From UMGS75 sp963648435 (GTDB lineage Bacteria > Bacillota_I > Bacilli_A > ML615J-28 > CAG-313): a stretch of 6,591 bases of DNA. The stretch covers positions 1 through 6,591 of the forward strand of contig CAVJDT010000062.1 in the NCBI GenBank assembly GCA_963648435.1. Reading direction: 5' to 3'. Positions 1 through 5,731 of this stretch are shown one piece after another (position 1 is the first letter of the stretch; every line of letters begins with the position of its first letter). The notes beneath the pieces are model-generated. The model was not told the DNA's origin. It made no database searches and saw only the letters and a list, made by a program, of their open reading frames with translations. The position numbers were made by a program, and so were the translations under genes.

Positions 1-48
1 CAAGACTTTTTTTGGTATCAACCACAAAAATGGAATTTCCTTATTAAT

Positions 49-90
49 AAAAAATGGATAAACTAGTTAACTACGGTCTATCCATTTTAT
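49..90 (-). terminator. Intrinsic terminator after the DUF308 gene, possibly bidirectional
   Basis: A 10-bp perfect inverted repeat pairs 51-60 (AAAATGGATA) with 79-88 (TATCCATTTT). It sits just past the stop codon of the membrane-protein gene. Read on the minus strand, the right-hand arm comes first and the left arm runs into a U-rich tail (45-54). The stem can extend inwards by about three pairs with a G-U wobble. The plus-strand reading also runs into a T-rich stretch (85-98), so it could serve a convergent plus-strand gene whose end lies at the left edge. Confidence 0.7.
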
Positions 91-96
91 TTATTA

Positions 97-675
97 TTAC
101 ATATCTATAATATCTGTATCTTCTAGAATTTTCTTTTTCGCTGCTCTAATCTTATGACTAAATACGGTTACTTCAATGATATCACAAATACCATCAATTA
201 TTAAGCAATATCCAGCAAATATCATGATTGTATCAAAAGTACCAAACATTACTACAGTACCAAGTACAATTGATAATATTGCAAGTAAAGTTAAGAATAT
301 CCAGCCTTTAATATGAGCTCTTGCACAATAAATGCTATCAATTAATGATGTAGTACCATCAACAATAATATATATACCAAAGATAATTGTAAGTAATTCT
401 GTTACTAATCCTGGATATGTTAAACAGAAGATTCCTGATAATATCAAGGCAATACCTAAAATTAGTAAATATCCACCAAAGACAAATCCATAAGCAATGA
501 ATGCTACTATCGCAACAATACCTGCACAAATAAGTAAGATACCACTAACGGTACAAAGTGTGTCGGCTGATTCATTAGGCATTACAATAAATAATATTCC
601 AAGTATTATTGCAAGAACAGCTGATACTATTACTTCTAATTTTATTTTTTTGAAAAACTTTTTTATTTGACTCAT
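97..675 (-). CDS. HdeD/DUF308-family six-helix membrane protein
   Basis: This is a 192-residue integral membrane protein of the HdeD/DUF308 type. About six hydrophobic segments can be seen, near residues 13-32, 38-60, 66-86, 91-112, 123-145 and 148-170. The N-terminus is basic (KKFFKKIK) and the C-terminus is charged (HKIRAAKKK, then an acidic end). The helices form three similar hairpins, each with a G-I/L-rich first helix, a short loop (Pro at 33 and 88), and a second helix ending in a Gly-containing motif such as IIVDG or LIIDG, as in HdeD proteins. The ATG at 675 has AAAGGAGA just upstream, which supports the start. In enterobacteria HdeD is linked to acid resistance, but in Bacillota the function of this family is unknown, so I infer only a membrane role. 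It lies about 80 bases after the HAD gene with no clear terminator between, so partial readthrough from the pnc operon is possible. Confidence 0.85.
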   Translation of the reverse strand: MSQIKKFFKKIKLEVIVSAVLAIILGILFIVMPNESADTLCTVSGILLICAGIVAIVAFIAYGFVFGGYLLILGIALILSGIFCLTYPGLVTELLTIIFGIYIIVDGTTSLIDSIYCARAHIKGWIFLTLLAILSIVLGTVVMFGTFDTIMIFAGYCLIIDGICDIIEVTVFSHKIRAAKKKILEDTDIIDM

Positions 676-705
676 TTTAATTTTCTCCTTTATTTTTATA
701 TATGT

Positions 706-734
706 ATTTTACTACAATTATTTAAAGAAAACAA
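706..734 (-). promoter_or_regulatory. Possible promoter of the DUF308 gene
   Basis: Read on the minus strand there is a -35-like TTGTTT at 729-734, a 17-base spacer, and a -10-like TAAAAT at 706-711, about 30 bases before the ATG at 675. The -10 has five of six consensus bases and the -35 has three. In such AT-rich DNA a match of this quality can arise by chance. Confidence 0.35.
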
Positions 735-755
735 CAACAATTTATGGATAAATGT

Positions 756-1568
756 TTATTTTTTGCAATTTTGTAATACATTATTTATGGCATAAGCAAC
801 TCCGCTATGCTCTTGATCTTTAGTAATAAAGGTAGATTTTTGTTTTAAGACTAGCGTAGCATTTTCCATTGCAACTTTTATTGATGCTACATCAAACATT
901 GATAAGTCATTTTCTTCATCACCAATTGCCATCACTTCTTCTTTTGTTAAGTGCAAATAGGAAGTTAATTGTTTTAAAGCGATTCCTTTATTTGAATCTA
1001 TAGTTAAAAACTCTAAAAAGTCGGTTGCACTTTTTAATACATTATATTTGCCATTTATATTGTGTTTAATTGTATCTACGTGTTTTCTTATTTTTGTTTC
1101 TTCATCCGCAATTATTATTTTATTAGCAAATTCTAATTTTCTAATTTCTTCTATTGTTAGTGGTTTAAAATCAATATCTTTAAATACTAGTTTATCTTTT
1201 ATAAATGTTGGTATATATGTGGTATATATATCATCATTAACATATACCATAAATGTTAGATTATGTTTTGTTATTTCATCAACAATATTATTTATGTCTT
1301 GATTATTTAAAACATTTCTTTTTATAATCTTGGTATTATTACCATTAGATATATATGCGCCATTATAAGAAATTACATAGTTATTATCATTATTTAAATT
1401 TAATTCTTCTAAAATAGGTAGTACTCTAAAGTACGGTCTACCGCTTGCGATAACTATTTTGATGTTTTGGCTGTTAGCTTTATTAACTGCTATTTTATTT
1501 TCTTTTGATATTTCCTTGTTTTTATTCAATAACGTATCATCTAAATCAATCGCAATTAATTTAATCAT
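756..1568 (-). CDS. Cof-type HAD-IIB family phosphatase
   Basis: This 270-residue protein has the usual length for Cof-type HAD phosphatases, which are cytosolic, Mg-dependent and act on small phosphorylated metabolites. All four motifs are visible: motif I DLDDTLL (nucleophile Asp8, acid/base Asp10), motif II ASGR with Ser42, motif III Lys194 in SNKGIAL, and motif IV GDEEND at 216-221. The region between motifs II and III, about residues 85-185, fits the C2B cap that defines subclass IIB. The start at 1568 is supported by AAAGGT, which overlaps the pncB stop codon 11 bases upstream, so the gene is most likely translated as the third gene of the pncA-pncB operon. The substrate cannot be read from sequence. 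The operon hints at a nucleotide or pyridine-nucleotide intermediate, but Cof-type enzymes are promiscuous and this remains inference. Confidence 0.9.
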   Translation of the reverse strand: MIKLIAIDLDDTLLNKNKEISKENKIAVNKANSQNIKIVIASGRPYFRVLPILEELNLNNDNNYVISYNGAYISNGNNTKIIKRNVLNNQDINNIVDEITKHNLTFMVYVNDDIYTTYIPTFIKDKLVFKDIDFKPLTIEEIRKLEFANKIIIADEETKIRKHVDTIKHNINGKYNVLKSATDFLEFLTIDSNKGIALKQLTSYLHLTKEEVMAIGDEENDLSMFDVASIKVAMENATLVLKQKSTFITKDQEHSGVAYAINNVLQNCKK

Positions 1569-1579
1569 TATATCTACCT

Positions 1580-3013
1580 TTATTTGTTGTTCTTCATTAA
1601 TATATCATGTTTTATATCCCATAATTTTTGAGATAAATCTACATAATAACCATGTGGGTTATCAAATCTTTTTACTTCATCCCATAGTCTTGAAAGACTA
1701 TATTTACAAAAAGCTCTAGATTCTTCTAATGTAGGTATTTGGTATACTAGTTTTCCATCTTTAAAGATTTGTTTATGTAATTCTTCTACTTTATAATTTG
1801 TTAAAGTTTTTCGTTTCCATGTGAAGTGTGGATCAAAGATTTCATATGGTTCATTTTCATTAATGACTTCATCATGTACACAAATAACATCAGCTAGTGC
1901 TTTGTTATCTTCTTTTGAAAATAATCGATATACCTTTTTAAAGTGTGGGGTTGTTATTTTGCCTTCATTTTCACTTATCTTCATTTTTGGAATAATTACA
2001 CCATCTTTTTCAATTCCTGCAAGTTTATAAACGCCATCAAACACAGGATCTGCTTTTGAGGTTATTAGTCTTTCACCAACACCATATGAGTCGATGCATG
2101 CACCTTGATTTTGAAGTTCTGTAATTAAGTATTCATCTAAACTATTTGATGCACATATTGTCACAAAGTTAAGCCCCGCCTCATCAAGCATTCTTCTTGT
2201 TTCTTTTGAAAGGTAAGCTATATCACCTGAATCAATTCTTACGCCTGCTTTTTTAAGGTTAAATTCTTTAATTACTTTTATAGCATTAGGTACACCACTT
2301 TGTAAAACGTTATATGTATCTATTAGTAATACAACATTATCTGGATATAATTTAACATAAGCTTTAAAAGCTTCATACTCATTATCAAAAGTTTGAACCC
2401 ATGAGTGTGCCATAGTACCTAAAGCTTTCACACCATACCATTCATCACATGTTACGCATGAAGTACCAGCCACTCCCGCAATATAGGCTGCGCGTGGTCC
2501 TTCAATGGCTGCTGATGCACCTTGAGCACGGCGAGCACCGAATTCCATTACTCCACGACCTTTCGCGGCACGAACTATTCTTTCAGCTTTTGTGGCAATT
2601 AAGGTTTGATGATTCATTGTTAATAGTAAAAATGTTTCAATAATCTGTGCTTCAATGATTGGAGCTTTAACCGTAACTATTGGTTCATTTGGAAAAACAA
2701 AGTTGCCTTCTTCTACTGCATATATATCACCAGTAAAGTGAAAGTTCTTTAAATAGTCTAAAAATCCTTCACTAAATGAGTTTTTACTTCTTAAATATTC
2801 AATATCTTCATCTGTGAAATGTAAGTTCTCAATATAGTCTATTAATTGTTTTAATCCAGCACTTACAGCAAACCCAGCTTGATTAGGGTTAGTACGATAG
2901 AACATATCAAAATATACGATTGTATCTTTTAAACCTAATTCATAGTAGCCGTTAGCCATTGTAAGTTCATAATAATCTGTTAAAGTAGTGTAGTTATTTA
3001 AATCTTTTTGCAT
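1580..3013 (-). CDS. pncB: Nicotinate phosphoribosyltransferase
   Basis: This enzyme converts nicotinate and PRPP, with ATP, to nicotinate mononucleotide, the committed step of the Preiss-Handler NAD salvage route in the cytosol. Recognisable family features are the N-terminal TDYYELTMANGYY (residues 12-24), EFGARRAQG (157-165), the GTMAHSWV segment with His203, which fits the family's phosphorylatable active-site His, the phosphoribosyl-binding GVRIDSGDIAYL (257-268), and SYGVGERL (309-316). The length of 477 residues is typical of the long bacterial form. An in-frame start at 3037 would add eight residues inside pncA. I prefer the ATG at 3013 because AAGGAGGA lies six bases upstream and the conserved N-terminus follows at once. 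Only one base separates it from the pncA stop, and the Shine-Dalgarno lies within the last pncA codons, so the two are likely translationally coupled. Confidence 0.95.
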   Translation of the reverse strand: MQKDLNNYTTLTDYYELTMANGYYELGLKDTIVYFDMFYRTNPNQAGFAVSAGLKQLIDYIENLHFTDEDIEYLRSKNSFSEGFLDYLKNFHFTGDIYAVEEGNFVFPNEPIVTVKAPIIEAQIIETFLLLTMNHQTLIATKAERIVRAAKGRGVMEFGARRAQGASAAIEGPRAAYIAGVAGTSCVTCDEWYGVKALGTMAHSWVQTFDNEYEAFKAYVKLYPDNVVLLIDTYNVLQSGVPNAIKVIKEFNLKKAGVRIDSGDIAYLSKETRRMLDEAGLNFVTICASNSLDEYLITELQNQGACIDSYGVGERLITSKADPVFDGVYKLAGIEKDGVIIPKMKISENEGKITTPHFKKVYRLFSKEDNKALADVICVHDEVINENEPYEIFDPHFTWKRKTLTNYKVEELHKQIFKDGKLVYQIPTLEESRAFCKYSLSRLWDEVKRFDNPHGYYVDLSQKLWDIKHDILMKNNK

Positions 3014-3014
3014 T

Positions 3015-3527
3015 TTATTCCTCCTTACATTCAACATAAATACCTTTTAAAATGTCAAATGTTTTATTGTTTAAATCTTCATCAAATGAGGCTGTTAGTC
3101 TTTTATCAACAATGATATGAGCATTTGGTAAAGCTGATTTAACCATTACCACATTTGTTAATACACATATATTAGATACAAGTCCACAAAGTTCCACTTC
3201 ATCATAATTTTTATCCTTTAAATAGTTAGCAAGTTTAAGCGATGGAAATGTAGGCTTTTCAAACACCTTAATTGCTTTTGATACATATTCGGATGTCTTG
3301 CCATATACTTCCCAACCTTTAGTACCCTTGATACAGTGCTTAATTGGTAAATTCTTACCTTCTAATGTTGTTAGATAATTTTCATCATGAGTATCCATTG
3401 TAAAGATAATATCATCATATTGTTTTATTCTTTCAACAATTCTTTCATCTAATTCTTTTGCTTTAGGAAATCCTAAACTTCCATCAACAAAATCATTTTG
3501 ATAATCTATTATTATTAGTAATTTCAT
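3015..3527 (-). CDS. pncA: Nicotinamidase, isochorismatase-family hydrolase
   Basis: This 170-residue enzyme deamidates nicotinamide to nicotinate, which PncB, encoded next, converts to nicotinate mononucleotide. The cysteine-hydrolase triad is present: Asp8 in IIDYQNDF, Lys91 in EKPTF, and Cys121 in GLVSNICV. Candidate metal ligands are Asp45 and His47 (TMDTHDEN) and His64 (PIKHCIKGT), the pattern of true nicotinamidases. The protein is slightly shorter than E. coli PncA but lacks none of these residues. The ATG at 3527 has GAGGTG about eight bases upstream and a strong promoter directly before it, so it is the first gene of the operon. Other isochorismatase-family activities are possible in principle, but pairing with pncB makes nicotinamidase by far the best call. 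Confidence 0.93.
   Translation of the reverse strand: MKLLIIIDYQNDFVDGSLGFPKAKELDERIVERIKQYDDIIFTMDTHDENYLTTLEGKNLPIKHCIKGTKGWEVYGKTSEYVSKAIKVFEKPTFPSLKLANYLKDKNYDEVELCGLVSNICVLTNVVMVKSALPNAHIIVDKRLTASFDEDLNNKTFDILKGIYVECKEE
3019..3026 (-). promoter_or_regulatory. Ribosome binding site that fixes the pncB start
   Basis: AAGGAGGA on the minus strand lies inside the last codons of pncA and immediately upstream of the ATG at 3013. It makes the 477-residue start far more likely than the in-frame ATG at 3037, which would lie upstream of this site. Confidence 0.85.
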
Positions 3528-3716
3528 TTTTACACCTCATACATATATACGATAACATACCATTGAATTTTTGTCAAGTTGTTTATTTTCTTTACTGTTT
3601 TTGTAGTAATAAGGTTTTATTCATTTTAATCATCATTCATTGTATAACATCTCTACACTTTTGCCTATTTGTACTTAGAATGCTAATAATATTATTTTTT
3701 AACTAAATCTATATAT
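3528..3716. other. Intergenic gap between the Rhs remnant and the pnc operon
   Basis: These 189 bases hold the pnc promoter near the left end. The rest is very AT-rich and shows no convincing hairpin or conserved gene. On the minus strand, the stretch just after the stop codon at 3717 can be read in a neighbouring frame as a possible decayed continuation of the Rhs fragment, but only with further stops. I see nothing else in it. Confidence 0.5.
3549..3577 (-). promoter_or_regulatory. Promoter of the pncA-pncB-HAD operon
   Basis: Read on the minus strand there is a perfect -35 TTGACA (3572-3577), a 17-base spacer, and a -10 TATCGT (3549-3554) preceded directly by TGT, an extended -10 signature. 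The -10 itself matches four of six bases. The distance to the pncA ATG at 3527 is only about 20 bases, which leaves no room for a riboswitch in the leader. The surrounding ATAC/GTAT repeats could form a repressor site, but I do not recognise a specific NAD-regulator operator. Confidence 0.75.
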
Positions 3717-3905
3717 TTAATCTTTGTAAATCACAATCATACGTAATGAATATACGTTATCATAGTAATATCCTTTATATCTAAAGTGAGTGTTTTCTAT
3801 TACATATCTATCTATACTACTAGGATTTGCATCTTCATTTATTTTGGTTTCTACTTCTCCCCATGCATTATATATGTATTCTCCTATGACTTTTCCTCTA
3901 TACAT
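3717..3905 (-). pseudogene. Rhs core remnant without a toxin tip
   Basis: The 62-codon reading frame contains a recognisable piece of an Rhs/YD-repeat core: GKVIGEYIYNAWGEVETKI near its start, then RYVIENTHFRYKGYYYD. The right-edge Rhs gene has the closely similar VIENNPFRYKGYYYD, and the DNA matches there at 47 of 49 positions (3757-3805 against 6543-6591). After YYYD the expected KETKLYYCNARYYNP is replaced by NVYSLRMIVIYKD and a stop. The neighbouring frame reads RYDCDLQRL at the same place, which would fit a family tail such as RYYDPDLGRF, so a frameshift and decay are plausible but not proven. The ATG at 3905 has no Shine-Dalgarno, and sequence upstream of it is not Rhs-like, so the fragment is probably not translated. 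I infer the relic of a third tip cassette or of an older rhs gene. Confidence 0.7.
3757..3805 (-). repeat. Rhs repeat copy C, containing the shared 29-bp block
   Basis: This segment matches 6543-6591 at 47 of 49 positions, and its first 29 bases (3757-3785) are identical to 6543-6571. The same 29-bp block occurs with one change at 5172-5200. It encodes FRYKGYYYD. The match to the right-edge copy probably continues past the window edge. In this copy the homology stops exactly at the 3757 side of the block. Confidence 0.85.
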
Positions 3906-3998
3906 GAGTTTTATTTTAAAAAATTTAAATAAATTTTATATTAAAATGGGGAATCTACTCTTTGTAGCAAACTCACCTAATTTTGCTTGTAAAAATAA

Positions 3999-4410
3999 TT
4001 AGCAATTTCTTGATTTAATTTTGTTTTTAATTGTATTATATTTTCTATGTCTTGAATTGATTATAATAAAATCACCATCATTATCATTAACAAACAATTT
4101 TATATCCTCACAACAAATCATAACATTTAGTTCATACTTTTCTATAAGATTAAGAATGTTCACAACATTATCCATACCAATAGTGATATTAACGTTATAA
4201 TGTCTTTTGTCTGTTTCTAAATTAACGCTACCCAGCAACAGCTAAATGTTTTATCTCATCAATAATTTCAAATTGATTTGCATTAAAGCAGCAGTTAATA
4301 ACAATTTTGTCATCCAATGAATCAACAAACAATTCTAAATAGCTAATAATATCTTTAATCTTTGAAATTCTATCACTATATAAGTGTTTTATCATAATTT
4401 GTTTTTCCAT
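3999..4410 (-). pseudogene. Putative immunity gene for the orphan Rhs tip, split by a frameshift
   Basis: Two overlapping frames look like one gene. The first starts at ATG 4410, with GAGGG about ten bases upstream and 19 bases after the orphan toxin stop, and runs 60 residues to a TAG at 4228. The second runs from about 4238 to 3999, with only a TTG as start and no ribosome site of its own. At the join the minus strand reads GCTGGGTAGC. Removing one G gives GCT-GGT-AGC and a continuous protein of 136 residues with no other stop. The product is acidic and probably cytosolic. Its position directly after a toxin tip is the basis for calling it immunity, since I recognise no family. Alternatives are a +1 frameshift at GGG-TAG-C or a base-call error in the G run. 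Confidence 0.65.
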
Positions 4411-4429
4411 ATATATTTTCCCTCGTATA

Positions 4430-5290
4430 TTAATGTTCTATTCCAATTAATCCTGCAATAACTGCACCAATTGGAAGATGCCCTGAATTTAGCATATGCA
4501 TATGTAACCCCCACATAGCTCCTGTATCAATTCTAAAGCATTTACCGAATTTAATTAATGTTCCGCCTGCCTTAGTCCAATTATTTTTATCTGGGGATAA
4601 TATTTTTAAGCCCGAATTACCAAGTTTAATTCCGCCTGTCCTACCAGTAGTTACTCCTTTATTAGCAGAAATTCTAAAACCACCACCGAGGATTTGTGCA
4701 CCACCAGAAAAAACACCTCCCCACATATAAGCACTAGCAATATTACCACCAACATTATCAAAGAAACCGCCGCCATTTGCTACAGATATGAGTCCTCCAA
4801 CTAAAACACTAGTACCTACACTAATTCCAACTTGAATTGTTGATGACAACAAAGCACTTCCAAATGTCGCCATAAATCCCACTCCAGCCCCTGCTGTTAA
4901 AGCTGTCACCAATGCCCCAATAACAATAAATGCGGTTCCAATCACAACTTCTTTCCAGTTGTCACTAAACCAATCGCCAATGCCATCCCAAAACGATTTC
5001 CAAGAATGACCACTAGGATCAGCATACATAATTGGATTATTCCCACAATAACAATATAAGTTTAATCCATTTACTGACTCAATATCTAAATATCCTATAT
5101 CATCTGGCGTTAACCACTTATATATATCTGGATTATAGTATCTTGCATTACAATAATAAAGTTTTGTTTCTTTATCATAGTAATATCTTTTATATCTAAA
5201 ATTTATTTTACCATATTTTTGAGAAAAATCATAGATTTTTACAAATAAATTTAAAATTATGTTGAGAGTTTTATAAAAAAGCGAACCCAT
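4430..5290 (-). CDS. Orphan Rhs C-terminal tip with an unrecognised toxin domain
   Basis: The 286-codon frame begins with about 30 residues unlike Rhs. It then carries the Rhs core end from FRYKRYYYD at residue 31 to YADPSGH at 89-95, nearly identical to the main gene. A Gly/Ala-rich hydrophobic stretch follows (about 115-205), typical of the pre-toxin region, then a candidate toxin domain at about 210-286. That domain contains GGIKLGNSGLKILSP, AGGTLIKFGK, FRIDTGAMWGLHMHM and HLPIGAVIAGLIG, with His263, His265 and His271 as possible catalytic residues. I have an impression of similar tails in clostridial Rhs proteins but cannot name a family or activity. The ATG at 5290 has only a weak GAAG upstream, and a terminator at 5403-5441 lies before it, so the cassette is probably silent until recombined onto the main gene. 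A putative immunity gene follows 19 bases later. Confidence 0.75.
   Translation of the reverse strand: MGSLFYKTLNIILNLFVKIYDFSQKYGKINFRYKRYYYDKETKLYYCNARYYNPDIYKWLTPDDIGYLDIESVNGLNLYCYCGNNPIMYADPSGHSWKSFWDGIGDWFSDNWKEVVIGTAFIVIGALVTALTAGAGVGFMATFGSALLSSTIQVGISVGTSVLVGGLISVANGGGFFDNVGGNIASAYMWGGVFSGGAQILGGGFRISANKGVTTGRTGGIKLGNSGLKILSPDKNNWTKAGGTLIKFGKCFRIDTGAMWGLHMHMLNSGHLPIGAVIAGLIGIEH
5016..5200 (-). repeat. Rhs repeat copy A, 185 bp, at the orphan cassette
   Basis: This copy matches 6387-6571 at 184 of 185 positions by direct comparison. The single difference (5188 against 6559) changes the conserved Gly of RYKGYYYD to Arg. Homology stops sharply at both ends. At one end the PSGH residues are kept but use different synonymous codons. 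At the other end, just before the FRYK codons, the sequence becomes unrelated. Confidence 0.95.
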
Positions 5291-5463
5291 ACTTCACAAA
5301 ACATATTCGCTAAATTTAAAATGAATAAGTTTTGTAAATAAATTCATTAAAATAATATTTTCAAATTTAGATAATCCTTTAATTAGTGTTATCTTTTTTA
5401 CCAAAAAAAGAGTGCAACTATCTAAATAGACAGTCACACTCAAACAAGTTTTTGTTAATTTTT
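5291..5463. other. Gap between the TNT immunity gene and the orphan tip
   Basis: Apart from the terminator at 5403-5441, this stretch holds an imperfect inverted repeat, CTAAATTT at about 5310-5317 with AAATTTAG at about 5363-5370, and inner AATGAAT/ATTCATT arms. I find no convincing promoter on the minus strand for the orphan tip: a TTGAAA and a TTTACA occur, but neither has a good -10 at the right spacing. The inverted repeat may be chance in DNA this AT-rich. Confidence 0.4.
5403..5441 (-). terminator. Intrinsic terminator after the TNT tip and its immunity gene
   Basis: On the minus strand, 5428-5441 pairs with 5410-5423 in an unbroken 14-bp stem (GAGUGUGACUGUCU with AGAUAGUUGCACUC, three of the pairs G-U), closing a four-base loop. 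Seven U residues (5403-5409) follow directly. It lies 23 bases past the immunity-gene stop and would end the rhs transcript before the orphan cassette. Confidence 0.9.
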
Positions 5464-5718
5464 TTATAATTTTTTAATTAGTTGCCAAGCATAATTGGCA
5501 GCCAAATCCTTATCACTAAACGATTGTTGTTCTGAAAATCTACTATATTCATAATCCAACCAAAGAGTAACAATATATTTGCCTGATAAATTTTTAACTA
5601 AAGAAATTTTTGTGTTCTTCATTTTTTCTGTATTACAAGTCAAAAAATTACAAATATAAATTTTTTTAGAAATATCTTTGTCCGTATCAACAATTTTCTT
5701 TAGCTCATGATAATTCAT
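5464..5718 (-). CDS. Putative immunity protein for the TNT-type Rhs tip
   Basis: This is an 84-residue small protein with no signal peptide or membrane helix, so it is probably cytosolic, as expected for a protein that neutralises an NAD+-degrading toxin. It starts MNYHELKKIVDTDKDI, has a probable beta-strand region around SGKYIVTLWLDYEYSRF (about 45-61), and ends in a short helix (DKDLAANYAWQLIKKL). I do not recognise a named family. The immunity call rests on position: it starts 13 bases after the toxin stop, its AAGGAG Shine-Dalgarno (5727-5732) touches the toxin stop codon, and a terminator follows. The tight coupling would keep toxin and antidote expressed together. A general Rhs accessory protein is the main alternative. 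Confidence 0.7.
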   Translation of the reverse strand: MNYHELKKIVDTDKDISKKIYICNFLTCNTEKMKNTKISLVKNLSGKYIVTLWLDYEYSRFSEQQSFSDKDLAANYAWQLIKKL

Positions 5719-5731
5719 TTTTCATTCTCCT

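Noticed and set aside
1..66. Partial plus-strand coding region ending inside the left terminator
   Set aside because: All three plus frames are open from the edge for at least 42 bases and none gives a recognisable protein end, so the frame cannot be chosen.
742..756. Small palindrome after the HAD gene as a terminator
   Set aside because: The ATTTAT/ATAAAT arms leave only a two-base loop and no strong U-tract, so it is not a credible terminator.
1048..2643. Plus-strand open frames across the HAD and pncB genes
   Set aside because: They lie wholly opposite well-recognised conserved genes, have no ribosome sites and resemble no family, so they are antisense shadows.
3014..3037. Longer pncB start at 3037 (485 residues)
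   Set aside because: It lies inside pncA and upstream of the strong AAGGAGGA, and the extra eight residues are not conserved-looking. The ATG at 3013 fits far better.
3528..3548. Riboswitch in the pncA leader
   Set aside because: The likely transcript leader is only about 20 bases, too short for any known riboswitch.
3940..3985. Terminator after the split immunity gene
   Set aside because: A CUAC/GUAG stem with flanking short pairings and a U-rich tail exists on the minus strand, but it needs a bulge and several mismatches, so I do not call it.
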